The position numbers and the translations under genes are program-made. This document shows positions 51,900 to 63,385 of a stretch of 64,000 nt of DNA, one piece after another (the stretch's first letter is position 1; every line of letters begins with the position of its first letter). This DNA is from Kalmusia sp. IMI 367209 (taxonomy: Eukaryota > Ascomycota > Dothideomycetes > Pleosporales > Didymosphaeriaceae), in NCBI GenBank assembly GCA_027946365.1, contig JAPEUQ010000016.1:1-64000 (forward strand). The letters are read 5' to 3'. The notes below the pieces were generated by a model. The model searched no databases. It was not told the origin of the DNA and worked only from the letters and a program-made list of their open reading frames with translations.

Positions 51900-54800
51900 T
51901 TACTTCCTTACTTACGTGCTCTAAAGCTAGAAGCTCTACTTCTATTATAGATATTGTTATTATACTCTAGTAAGCTACTTTCTATAAGATTAGTCCTCTA
52001 AATAGTATAATAATATATCTATAAAAAGATTATCTAGTCTCCGGATTATCTATAAATAAGGCATCTCTATAAATTAGTAGATTAGGTTATTATACCCTCT
52101 ATATTAAATGGATTTCAGCGTTCTATATAGAAAAGTAATTATATAATCTACTACTATGAGGTATTCTAGGCCTGGATTTATAAGAAAGTATAAGAGTTTT
52201 AATATTATAAAAGTAATGTCTGGTCGTATTATAATTATTATATAAAGTACTAATCTAATATACTTTTAATAGATCTTAATATCTCTCTTTATTACTTCCT
52301 AAAATATTTTCCAAGCTCTTCTAATAATAAGGATATAGCTAGGAAGCTCCTATTAGTATCTAACTTAAACCATTTTATAATCTTATTAATATAGATATTA
52401 TATATTAGGTGATCGTCCTACATTCTCGATCTCTTATAACGCGTACTCTAAAAATTATTTAATAGGTCCTTATTACTCTACCTTATATTTTTTTATAATT
52501 TAATTCTATATTACTTAAGCTTCTCGCTTATATCTTTTTAAAAAATAAGAAGAATATTATCTATATAGAAGATTACCAAAATCCTTCGTTCCTCATTAAA
52601 GAATAAGTATAGTTCTTCTTTTAATACGCTAAGCCCTTTAGCTTTAAGCGTGCCTGAGAACTCCTCATACCAAAAGAGCGGTAAATCTCTTAAGCTATAT
52701 AGAACTTTATTAAGTTTTATATATTTTCTAGCTTTCTTAAAACTATCTAGGAGCTTATAGAGTACTAGATTTTCTACTATAATATAGATATTTAGAAATA
52801 TATCTACTATATTATATTAAAGAATCTTTAGATTAAATTCTATTATAATCGCTATGGCTGTTCTGAAAGAACGGGCTACTAGATAACTACGTACATTAAA
52901 CTAAGCGTGTCTTTCTCTTAGAGATCTCCTTTATAATGATATAAGCTTTATACTTAAGAAAGTATCTATTTTAATTATATTTATATATCTAAATCTATTT
53001 TAGTAAGAGTAGATATTTAGAAGCTTCTGTCTCATTAAATTTCTAACTATGTCCTTTCTTCTAAAGTGTGTTAATTTCTTTATAAAAGGCTTGTTTAAAA
53101 AGCTTCCCAAGTAGATATATATTTAGTTACTTCTAATTTGAGGTTCTTTTAGAAGCTCATTCCTATATAGATAAGTAGGAGGTGCCATAACTACGACTTT
53201 AAGAGTATAATTAACTCTATAACTAAGTTAATTATGATAAAGGGTTACTGCTTATCCTAGGCCTTTATTACTCTAAGAAAGAATATATTTATAAAGTTTT
53301 ACTAAGGATTATTAGATAGATTTATAATTAGTATATAAATACTTTAGTTTATCTTACCCCTAATTAATTACTAGATCTAGATCTTCTGCTCCTCTATTAT
53401 CTAAATGGTAAGTATCTATATACTTAATTATCTACAGGAGTATTTCCTATAGTCTTATATTTATATAAGTAGTGTAATTACTAACACGTCTTTATCTTTA
53501 GTATACTAGTAGGTTTACTACTTTATTTAGAGTTATAGGATCTTCTAACTTAGTTTGAGAGGCAGGCGTTAAGCTCTTAGGCTTATACTAAGGGGTATCT
53601 TCACCCTCTGGGAGCGGCGTTCTAGTCCTACCCAGTTAATATATACCTAGTTAGGCGCTAATCTCCTAGTAATCCCTTAATAGATTATCCTCTAAAATAC
53701 CTAGCTTTAGTATCCTATTAGGGGTTGTGAGTCCTGTGTTCCTAGATCTCTCTATATGAGCTCTTAACTATTTACTGGCCACGCTTATAGTCCGCGTAAA
53801 GTCTAATCTTAAGGTTTTATAACTAAAAGACTAGCTGGCTATCTTTTTAATCTACTTAATTTCTTCTCCTCTAAGGATCTCTTTAGTAATAGATCTAGTT
53901 TTAGTGCTTACTTACTCAAATAGTTTAGGTAGAGGATTAAGGATCTATTTATAGGCCTTTTCTAGATTAGCGATTTCTCCTTTATTAAGAATCTTAATAA
54001 TCTTCTCTACTTCTTCTTTTAGAATCCCCTTATTAGAAGTCCCTTCGTAGAATAGATTTTTATTAAACGTAACGTTATATATTATAATTATCTAATTAAA
54101 CATTAGAACCTATATTCTATAGATATTAGAAGCTCTATATCCTACTAGATATCTAATATAAGCTCTTAGATTTACTTTAAATTCTTATCTATCGCGCCCT
54201 GCTGCGCACTCCCTATTTAAAGGATATACGTAGTAGTTATAAATAAAGATTCTACTTTAGTCTAGGTATAGATTAGCTATCGTAGCTCTTATAGTTATAG
54301 GCTCATAATATTAAAAATATTATTAAACTAGCTATCTAGTACTTTATTTAGAGATTAAAGGCTATGAGCAGCGGAAGGATTTATTCTATAAAGTTATAAT
54401 ATTATATCTATAATCTTAGGCTATAGTTTAATAGAGAGATTTACTCTATTCTTATTTTAATAACTTTTATTATAATTTCTTACCTTACTCTTTCCGACGC
54501 ACCGTTTAGCTTATACATATAAGGTAGTGGCTGACTAATCTCTATACCTTCTTATTCTACCTAGATTTTATATCTCGATCTCCTCTTTATAGTAGTATTA
54601 TAGTGTTGTTATCCTAGTAGATTATAATAATAGTAAACTTATATTTTATTATAACGTATTTTGTAAAGCTTTTAATTACTATTATAATTTCTATAATTAT
54701 TTTTACTTAGAGGTTATTATTATAGATCTTCCCACTAAACTTTTCTTTTATAATTAATGACTAGTTCTCATTTAATCGTCCTGTAGGCATATCAAATAGA

Positions 54801-56700
54801 TCCTAGGAGATCCTATAAAAGGTCTAGGTAATCTTTCCTTAGTCGTCTTAAGATTACCTATATAGTATAGGTAGTTACGTAATACTTATAGTTTAATTAT
54901 ATAATCCCTTCGATCTATACGTTATATATACTATAGACTAAGACTTTTAACGCTTTTAGATCTAGGTAACTAGAGTACTAATATTAAAGCTTTTTACTAT
55001 CTATTTTTAGTATATTATATATTATTCGGCGTTTAGCTGATTATATTACGCTTATTATTAATAAATAGTAGGGGATTGGTTTATATTCTAAAAACGTGAG
55101 GTTATATTTATAGCTTAGCTTAGCTAAAATAATGCTCTATTTCATAGTTCCTATATATAGTATATTATTTAAACTAAGATACTAGATCTCCGTCTTCTTT
55201 AAATGAGCTTCCAATACTATATTAATATAAAAACCTTTAATAATCTTTATATCCTTAAGTAATAGATCTTTAGATTAAGCTTTATTTTCGCCGTATAGTA
55301 CTCTTTAAGAAGTCTTTCTTCAGTTCCTAAGATTGGAAACGCTTATATCCCTACTTCCATGCTCTAAATTATAGGTGGCTTCTTAAACGTTCTAGGTACT
55401 AGTAAAGCGTAATTATTAATAAGGTATACTATAGCTCCTTTATTTAGGATTATACTCTCTAAGAAAGGATGAGCACTAAAAGTCATAGTAGAATATATAT
55501 TTATAGTATTATTATTAGATTAAGGAAGCTTATCTAGGTCTATAAATATAGTAACTATTATTCCTAGAAATTTTGGAGTTGGTATAGTATAGCTAATTCA
55601 TCCTTCTTTAGTTATCTTAGTATATAGATTATTCTATTTAGGTTTAGTAAGATAATTAAGGATCGCCTTCTTTCCTATTTGGAAGTGACATGGGTTATAT
55701 CCTAGCAGTAATAATCCTATAATAGCTAGTTATAGATATTTATAAATTATTAGATCCCATTTATATTTTCCGTTTTTATAGGGGTAGGGCTTTCCCTAGT
55801 TTCCCTACACTTTATTATCTTTTATTAATCTAGCTTATTTTATATCTAAGCTTTATCCTATAAAAGTAGAGAATATTTTAAGGCTTTTCCGTTATTTGTT
55901 CGGAGCGTATATTCTTATAATAGTAAAAAAGATCTTTCTAACTTATACTAGATTAAGGGATTTGTTATCTAGAGTTTAGTCTTAGATAATATATTAATTC
56001 ATGGATCGTGCCTAATCTGGCGTAATCCTGGGAGTCAGTATATCTAGAAAAATTATATACTATAAGCTCCCCTTAACGTTAGTGATCTTATAGGTTTTAG
56101 CTTTATTATAGATAAGTAGCTAGTCCTTATACTAGGTTTTAGGATTTGGCCTAGCGTTCTTGGCCTTTTTAAGATAAGTATAGTATTAAGCTTAAACTAG
56201 GTTTTTCGTATTAGCTTTAGTTGGTATAAGATTACCCTTTAAAGCTTATATAAGAGTTTATAACGTTAATTTATCCTTACTTACTAATTTGATTATTATA
56301 GGAGTAAGGAGATTAAGAGATACTATGGTGTAGACTTAGTTCCAGATATTTTATATTTTTAACGTAAATATTAACTATTCCGTCATTTATAATCTATACT
56401 TAGTAAGCTTAAGATTATAACTTTTTAGCTACTCGTTAGAGGCGCTTATTAGTTAACTTAGATATACTAGTACTATATTATTGATCGTTTTAGCATCGTG
56501 AGCGTCTAAATCTACTTAATCCTATACTCCGTAGTTTTAGCGTGGAATTAAAGCTATACGTACTAGTAAGGCTAGCTTACGTAATCTATAAACTAATATC
56601 TTCCTACTAGGATCGCCACATTAGTTATTTTTATAAATAGAAGAGTTAATCGGGATCTTTAAGATTGAAGTGGTAAAGAAATATAGTAATCCTTAATATC
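51900..56700 (-). pseudogene. Degraded gag-pol of copia A2
   Basis: This is a minus-strand copia polyprotein remnant. A Gag CCHC-like region lies near 55835-55880 (F-Y-R-I-K-L-R-Y-K-I-S). Protease and integrase remnants follow leftward. The RT core F-Y-I-D-N-I-L-L-I lies near 52550, and RNase H near 51900-52110. Stops are TAA/TAG at many positions. Gag lies next to the 5' LTR at the right, confirming orientation. Confidence 0.78.
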
Positions 56701-56751
56701 TAAAGTACGTAGGGAGAACTTTCCTACGTCCTAAAGCGCTAGACTTATAAC

Positions 56752-56958
56752 TATAAAGTTAATATTAGATTACTATTTTTAGTGAGCGAATTAATTAGAT
56801 TGCTACATAAGAAATATGAGTTGGATAGGTAGAATTTATAGATCATGAGATCTTCTACTTATAAAACTCTAAGCGTTTAATGTTTAGATTATTAGAATCC
56901 TTCGGATCGTGATCGTTCCGTTGCTTAAAGCTTAACCTAGAGCCTCATGTCCACGAAA
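56752..56958 (-). repeat. 5' LTR of copia A2
   Basis: This 207-bp LTR is less mutated than the left copy at its outer end (CATGTCCACGAAA retains CA/TG). It is followed by the TSD ATTTC and the continuing 41-bp repeat. Confidence 0.9.
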
Positions 56959-57060
56959 ATTTCTTATTAAATATACGGACTTAACTATAGTTTAAATCTA
57001 TTTCTTATTAATTATATGGACTTTACTATAGTTTAAATCCATTTTTAATTTATAATTAAT
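56959..57060. repeat. 41-bp minisatellite (right part)
   Basis: About two and a half further units continue the array split by A2, again one GGACTTAACTATAG-type followed by one GGACTTTACTATAG-type unit. Removing A2 and one TSD restores a continuous array between the divergent hAT-2 frames. Confidence 0.88.
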
Positions 57061-57202
57061 AATCTTTAAAAAAATAGAAGTAGTATATAAATTCTTTATT
57101 ATTATCTATATTATTTTTATACTTAACTTATTAAGTTACTTAGTATTTTATCTATTATACTATCTACTACGTTATTTACTACGTTATCTACTATTTATTA
57201 CT

Positions 57203-57959
57203 ATGTCTAGCCTTACTACGCAAGATATTATTCGAACTTCTATTAATAGAAGTTTAGTAGTTAAATCTACTAAAATAGATTCTACTATAAAAGCTCTAAT
57301 TAATAAATTTAAAAGGATAGCTCTAATAGTACTATTATAGAATATTTAAATATTTTAAGAATAGTTTACTATTTAAAACGGCTTAAGTACTATAATATTA
57401 ATAAGTTTAAAATTACTTTAAGTAAGTTTTTATCTTTTTATAAATTAATTACTAACTAATATATTTCTAGACCTTATTAAGGAGAATAAAATAGATCTAG
57501 ACTATAAAGATCTATTATATACTCCTAATACTAAAGAACGAGCTATTCTTAAAAGAATAAATACTTATTTACTCTATTTAAGTATTTTATTTAAAGATTA
57601 TAGTAAGTATTACTTTATTATATTTTATAAATACTAATGTTCTATAGATTTAATTAATAGCTTTAAAGCTAAGAATATAATTAATAATAAAGAGGTCGTC
57701 TTTATTAAAGATAAAGTCTTTAATAAAGAGGACTATAAAAATAATAAAGATTTCTTCTTAAAGAGGATCTTTATTTTCTTAATACTATTAATTTTCTTAA
57801 TAAAGACTATTACTCACTAGAAGAAATTAGTCTCTATAAAAGAAGAGAAAGACTAGTAATAAAGATAATAATATAGCTATTATTATAAAAGATAATAGTA
57901 AGGAGGATTCTATAAACTTAAAAGAAGAAGAGAAGGAATCTAAAATGGATATAGACTAA
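57203..57959 (+). pseudogene. Second, divergent ORF of hAT-2, unknown function
   Basis: The frame starts at ATG 57203 with M-S-S-L-T-T-Q-D-I-I-R-T-S-I-N-R-S-L and ends in E-E-E-K-E-S-K-M-D-I-D before TAA 57957-57959. The length is about 250 codons, with at least one net frame slip and several TAA/TAG codons. The middle is Lys/Asn/Ile-rich with K-D-L-L-Y-T-P-N-T-K-E-R near 57510-57545. The C-terminus is charged. It lies inside hAT-2, divergent from the transposase with the minisatellite between them, and it is absent from hAT-1. I do not recognise it. It may be an accessory protein of the transposon or a captured host fragment. Confidence 0.5.
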
Positions 57960-59863
57960 AGTATTATATTTTAGTTTATTTTCTTTTATTATTTTATTAT
58001 TTTTACTATTTTTATTATGTTAACTACTTTTCTCTATTTTTCTTTTTCTTTTTACTTTTTTACTTTTTTAAAATTAATCATTCCCTAGATTGTAACGTTT
58101 AGTAAAATTTAAACTTTTAAAAAAATTATTTTGGCTTATCTAATTGAGTAATTACTATAATTTTTATATAATATAAATTATACTAAGAACTATATTTAAT
58201 ATCACCTACTAGTATATTTTTACTAATTAAATTAACACTTCTAGTTAGTAGTTTTCGATTATTTTTAAAAAGTATCTTAAAGTAGTCTTTAGAAGATATA
58301 TACTTAGGATAGTCTTTTTAATTATATTAAGTTTCTAGCTAACTAGTTATACTATTATACTAATTCTAATAGATTATAGCTTAATCTAAAGTATTATTTT
58401 AGATATATAAAATAGATTTATTATATTATTTATAATACTAGTTTTAGTATATACTTTTTATAAAAGTATTCTATGTCTCTTTAAAGTTATCTATAAAAGT
58501 AGTAGTTTTAAAAATTAAAATAACTTAATATCTAAATAAGTAAGTACTATAATTTAAATTATATTTAAACTATATAAAGTACTCTATAATATCTATATTT
58601 TAGATATTATATACTATTTTAATTACTATTTATATAGTATATTTTTATTAAATCTTATACTACTTTACTATTTATAGTAATAGATTAACTTATATATACT
58701 ATATAATACTAGTATAGCTAAAATATAAAGTAATTTTATTTATATACTAGACGTTTTAGATTATAGTATAAAAAAACTCTTTATATAATTAGATAATTAA
58801 TATATTTTATTATAATAAGCTAGGTTTTTATATATATTAGCTATAACTTTTATAGTCGATAAAGATAGTACTATAATTTAAAAATTTATAAAAAAACCTA
58901 ATTATCTTAATATTTTTAGTCTTAATTACTAATTTAGTAATTTAGTAATTACTATATAATTAAGATAATTACTAATTACTAATTACTAATTATATTTTAA
59001 AAAATTTTAATTACTAATTACTAACACTAATTATATTTTAAGATTTAGTAATTAAGTTAGTAATTATCTTAATTATATAGTAATTACTAAAAATTTGCAA
59101 CACTGGTATAAGGTGTAAGTTAATCCTTAATAATATTAAGGTAGGTTATAAAAGAATAGACTATTTAGTCCTTCTACTATATAGTTTAAGTATATACTAT
59201 AGCTATTTTTAAATTATAATTCACTAGATTAGAAAGTAAGTTAAGTATATACTACTTAAAATATTTCTAGGTAGGTATCTCTCTTTTTATCTTAAAGATA
59301 TATTTATAATATATATACTATAACTTTCTAGAATTATCTTCTAAGTATTATATTACCTAGATAACTTTATCCGCGTCTAGTAAGAATTCTTATAGTAGAA
59401 GAGATAAAACGCTACCTTATATAAATAAAAGAATTTATAGTATTTTTTAAATTTCTATCTTTATATTTAGCTAGATTTTTAGGTTTAAGTATATACTTAT
59501 CGCGTATTAATAGGAACGTTTTAGGTATATTTTATTTATATATATTAGTACTTTAGGTTTCAGCCTCCTTAGTAGAAGTAGTTAAACTAGGAGTTTAATT
59601 TAAGTTTTTGAGTTTCATAATTTTAGTCTTAAGGGCGCGTAGTCGTCGTAGGGTATAAAGTTTATCACGTCTCCTTTTAATAGTTAAGATATACTCTTCT
59701 AGTATTAAGGAGGGCTATAATTATATATATATTATTTTTCTTTTATATATTAGATTAGAGCGTCTTTATTATCCTAAAAGATTATAGATAAGATTTACCC
59801 TCTATTTACTATTTATATAACTTTTAAAGCCATCTTTAGACTATTATAATTAAAGTATTATTA

Positions 59864-60084
59864 TATAAAGTCTAGTTATAAATAATAGTATATACTTTAT
59901 ATTAAAATTAATAGTAAAGGATAACTCTAGTTATATTAAGTAAATAATACTTAACTTCCTAAAGAAAATATATAATATAGATTTTACGTAGCTTATTCAC
60001 TTAGCTTCCTTAGTATACTAGACCCTATTAATTCTAGCGTAATATATCTTAATACTATAGTAACTTTATAATATCCTTATTATA
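59864..60084 (-). repeat. 5' LTR of gypsy D2
   Basis: This 221-bp LTR is collinear with 12674-12894 and 4191-4414. The right boundary is CCTTATTATA. It is more RIP-mutated than the LTRs of D1. Confidence 0.88.
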
Positions 60085-60089
60085 TCTTT

Positions 60090-60870
60090 TAAGGCTTACT
60101 ATTATTATCTAGTTTAATTTATAAACCTAGAGGGCTTTATTAATACTTAAGTATATATACTACTAGTAATTTTCTTCTACTATTCTATATACTCTTAAAA
60201 CCTCTTTATTATAGTTATTTTTAGTAATTCTAGACTAAACTTACTATCTATAATATATAGTATCTATAAGGACTTTAGCGTATACGTTATTATCTATAGG
60301 GTAAATAATAGGATAGTAGATAATAAATAATTTAGACGATTTAGTAAGATTAATTTTAATATAAAAGTTATTTATAGGTATAGTAGAATCTAGAAGGATA
60401 ATATATTAATAATAGTTATTTATATAAGATTATATAGCGTACCTAGCCTAGAAAAAAGAGAATATATTAGTAAGGCGGATATTAATATTATAGTTAGTAA
60501 AATGGAGATAATGGTTACTATTTATAATAATCTTAATAGATAGTAATTTATTATAACTATTATTATAATAAGAAATTATTATTAAAAGATAATATATATA
60601 TTATATCCTTTTTTAATAAATTAAACGACTTTTAATTAGAGTATACGCTAAACCTTACTTTATAATCTAACGTAATAATCTTATAATCTAATCTAATAAT
60701 TAAATCTAATAATCTAATAAGTCTAACGGAAATATAATATCTTTACTATTAATATCTTTTAAAATATCTTTTAAGTTAGAAAGTAGAAGGAATTACTATT
60801 ATCTTTTTAAATTTACTATCCTTTAAACTATGTACCATCTTTTAATGATGAGTAATATATATATATATAT
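60090..60870 (-). repeat. Divergent partial repeat E (E4)
   Basis: It aligns with E1 from about 21265 to the (TA)n end at about the level of encoded amino acids and many bases. On the minus strand V-Y-A-K-V-L-I-D-T and V-Y-K-L-N correspond to V-Y-V-R-V-L-I-D-S and V-Y-K-L-G of E1. The portion equivalent to the first ~500 bp of E is missing, and LTR-D stands at that point. It ends in (TA)n near 60870. It represents an older or diverged E subfamily. Confidence 0.65.
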
Positions 60871-61032
60871 AACTCTAATTATATTAAGTAAATAATACTT
60901 AATATCTCTAAAGTATATATATAATATAGGTTTTATATAGTTTATTTACTTAGCTTTTTAGTATAGTAGACCCTATTGGTCCTAGCGTAATATACCTTAA
61001 TATTATAGTAATTTTATAATATCCTCGTTATA
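60871..61032 (-). repeat. Partial solo LTR of family D
   Basis: It matches roughly the last 160 bp (plus-strand order) of LTR-D, from AACTCTAATTATATTAAG to CCTCGTTATA. With the neighbouring E piece it repeats the order LTR-D then E seen at 59864-60870. This suggests a local tandem duplication of about 1 kb. Confidence 0.7.
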
Positions 61033-61091
61033 TATATATTATTAATAATTTTCTTTTATTATTTTATATATTTTTAAGACTTCTTTATTAT

Positions 61092-62304
61092 TATACCAGA
61101 TTTGCAGTGGAAGGTGTAATAGCTAAAAAGGATAATAAATAATAAAATAGTAGCAGTTCCTCTTCTACTTTATAACTTAAAAGGCGTATAAAAGAGAGTA
61201 ATATAAAGGATTTATATAAGTTTATTAAATTAATCTAATAAGATTATCTAAGTAAGACTTAGTATATACTCTAATTAAAAGTTATTCAACTTAAATAAAA
61301 GAGAGAGGACACGGTATATATATTATCTATTAAAGATAAACCTATAATAATAATAATTATATTAAGTTATAGTTCTCCCTTTATTAATAAATTATTATAA
61401 ATAGTAATCTCTTTATAATATTCTTCTTCTTTTCTACTAGACTAGGTACGCTACGTAAGCTGTGTGATCTTATATTAATAACTACTATTTATATATTATC
61501 TAGCTTCTACTTTATCTATAAAAATATATATATTAAAATTAACTTTACTATCTAACTATCTACTACTACTAGTCCTACTATCTTTTCTATAGATAATAAT
61601 ATATATATTAGAGCCCTTATAGATTCTATATAATATATATATAGAGTCTAGTTAAAGATAACTATATTATATAAAGACTATAGAATTATCTATCTAGTCT
61701 ATAAAATACTTAAAAGGTAGTATAAAAAAGGATAGTAGAAGACTCTATACTTAAATATAAAATAGACGCTCGAGGTGTATAAGCTAGGGTAAATAGTAAT
61801 AATAAATCTAAAAATATAAATATAATTATTTTTAATAAATATATAGTATTATTATAAGGATAGAAGTTTTAGGGTATTATATACTAGGTAAGTACTAAAG
61901 GTGCCGTTCTAGTAATAAAAATAATAACTAAAAGTTTATCTATAAGTTATTAAATAATAAGAGTATCGCCTAAATATATAAGATTTTTCTTAATATAGTA
62001 AGATTAGACTAGACGCGCTACTTAAATAGTAATAGTAATAAGGTGATAGATATCTAGATTATTATATATAAAATAAGTAAACTTTTTTAGATATAGAGCT
62101 TATAGTAGTTTTATATATTTTTAGGTTATAAAGATATTTAAGTAAGTAAAGCTTAAGCTATTATAAAGTTAAATAGTTATATAGACTAGATTTAGTTACT
62201 AGATTAAAATAACTATTAATAAAGTCTATATTAATATTAAATATAAAAGGATTTAGAAGATTTTAAAAGATAACTAATACTATTCTAAGGGAACTAGTAT
62301 AGTA
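61092..62304 (+). mobile_element. Repeat E, copy 3, inverted, with 14-bp target duplication
   Basis: This ~1213-bp copy is in opposite orientation to E1 and E2. It is flanked by the perfect 14-bp duplication GACTTCTTTATTAT (61078-61091 and 62305-62318). The right end, GGGAACTAGT then TATAGTA, corresponds to the GGCCGCACTAGTTCCC end of E1. The long E frame is now on the plus strand (for example R-A-L-I-D-S-I near 61610 and L-E-V-Y-K-L-G near 61775). It is strongly mutated but keeps the amino-acid blocks. It inserted into another diverged E copy (E5). Confidence 0.8.
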
Positions 62305-62318
62305 GACTTCTTTATTAT

Positions 62319-62965
62319 AGTTATCTTTAGTAATTCTAGACTAAACTTACTATCTATAATATATAATATCTATAAGGACTTTAGTATATATTTTATTATC
62401 TATAAAATAGATAATAGGATTATAGATAATAAATTTATATAGTTTAGTAAGATTAATTTTAATATAAAAGTTATTTATTGATATAGTAGAATCTAGATAA
62501 TATATTAATAATAGTTATTTATATAAGATTATATAATATATCTAGTCTAGAGAAGAAAGAGAATATAGTTTTTATAGTTAGTAAGATAGATATTAACGTT
62601 ATAGTTAATAAGATAGAGAGATAATAATTACTACTTATAATAATTTTAATAGATAATGACTTATTATAACTACTATTATAATAAGAAATTATTATTAAAA
62701 GATAATATATATATTATATCCTTTCTTTAATAAATTAAACGACTTTTAATTAGAGTATACGCTAAGCCTTACTTTATAATCTAGCGTAATAATCTTATAA
62801 TCTAATTTAATAATTTAATAAGTCTAGTAAAAATATAATATCTTTACTATTAATATTTTTTAAAATATCTTTTAAGTTAAAAAAATAGAAGGAAATTACT
62901 ATTATCTTTTTTAGTTTACTACCCTCTATACTATATATAATCTTTTAATGATTAGTAATATATAT
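62319..62965 (-). repeat. Divergent partial repeat E (E5)
   Basis: It is nearly parallel to E4 (60215-60870), ending in the same TCTTTTAATGAT...(TA)n segment. It is the second half of the copy split by E3. With 60871-61032 it forms the second unit of the duplicated LTR-D/E segment. Confidence 0.65.
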
Positions 62966-63243
62966 AATATTATCTATATAAAGTATAGAGTAAATAATTA
63001 AATATTAATCTTTTTTAATAGTTAAGAATATATAGGATCTCTAACTACTAATTATTATTTAATATTTCTTAATAATATCATATTATAATATAAATAAAGA
63101 CTCGTAATTATATATAAAATTAAGTATAGTCCCTTTTAAAATCTTAAATTCTAATATAATTTATCTTTTAAATTTTTAAATTTTTTTATTTTTCTCTAAT
63201 TATATTTTTATTTAAAAACTAAATACTAGACTGGTAAATAGAT
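62966..63243. other. AT-rich stretch without a recognisable feature
   Basis: There are long A/T runs and no frame, LTR or inverted repeat I can support. It lies between the E5 tail and the telomere-like tract. Confidence 0.5.
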
Positions 63244-63380
63244 ATAGGTTAGATTAGGGTTAGATTAGATTATATAAGACCCTAACCTAATCTATACCTA
63301 AACCCATTAATTTAGCGCTAGTAATAGGTATAGGTTAGGGTTAGGTTACTAAAATTAGGGTTGGGTTAGAGTTAGGGTAT
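63244..63380. repeat. Telomere-like degenerate TTAGGG / CCCTAA tract
   Basis: It contains ATAGGTTAGATTAGGGTTAG near 63244-63263, the opposite-strand form ACCCTAACCTAATC near 63279-63292, then GGTTAGGGTTAGG near 63333-63345 and TTAGGGTTGGG near 63355-63365. The first two blocks form an imperfect palindrome. TTAGGG is the telomere unit of most filamentous ascomycetes, so this resembles a degraded interstitial telomeric sequence. A transposon-derived repeat is the alternative. Confidence 0.55.
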
Positions 63381-63385
63381 ATAGT

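Larger units (their letters stand above)
49399..56958 (-). mobile_element. Ty1/copia retrotransposon A2, full length, inside hAT-2
   Basis: This is a 7.56-kb element with 207-bp LTRs at 49399-49605 (3') and 56752-56958 (5'). The 5-bp TSD is ATTTC (49394-49398 and 56959-56963) within the 41-bp minisatellite. Coding is on the minus strand: the RT box at about 52545-52580 reads V-I-F-Y-I-D-N-I-L-L-I, and the primer-binding site GTTATAAGTC (reverse complement of 56742-56751) follows the 5' LTR. The region just inside the 5' LTR resembles that of family B, so A and B are sister families. It is fully collinear with A1 over 1-4190, apart from two replaced patches. Confidence 0.92.
45660..59105 (-). 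mobile_element. hAT-2: long hAT transposon with transposase remnant, containing copia A2
   Basis: The terminal inverted repeats are well preserved: CAGTGTTGCAAAATTTAG at the left, and CAGTGTTGCAAATTTTTAG as the reverse complement of the right end. The 8-bp TSD is GGATAAGG (45652-45659) against GTATAAGG (59106-59113), one mismatch. D1 has the uninterrupted site near 11915. Without A2 the element is about 5.9 kb. It carries a minus-strand transposase gene (46740-49024), a 41-bp minisatellite, and a divergent plus-strand frame (57203-57959). Outer parts shared with hAT-1 (to ~46640 and from ~57970) are strongly RIP-mutated; the transposase region, unique in this window, keeps many CA/TG sites. 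Confidence 0.93.
42416..60084 (-). mobile_element. Ty3/gypsy retrotransposon D2, 3'-truncated, containing hAT-2
   Basis: This is the sister of D1, collinear from its integrase region (D1 position ~6541 equals 42416) through the 5' LTR at 59864-60084. It is interrupted by hAT-2 from 45660 to 59105. The last ~2.3 kb of the element (3' region and 3' LTR) are missing. The RT box on the minus strand near 44135-44160 reads Y-L-D-N, where D1 has Y-L-D-D. D2 is more heavily RIP-mutated than D1. It provides the empty site for hAT-1 (single CTATAAAT near 44136), while D1 provides the empty site for hAT-2 (near 11915). Confidence 0.88.
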
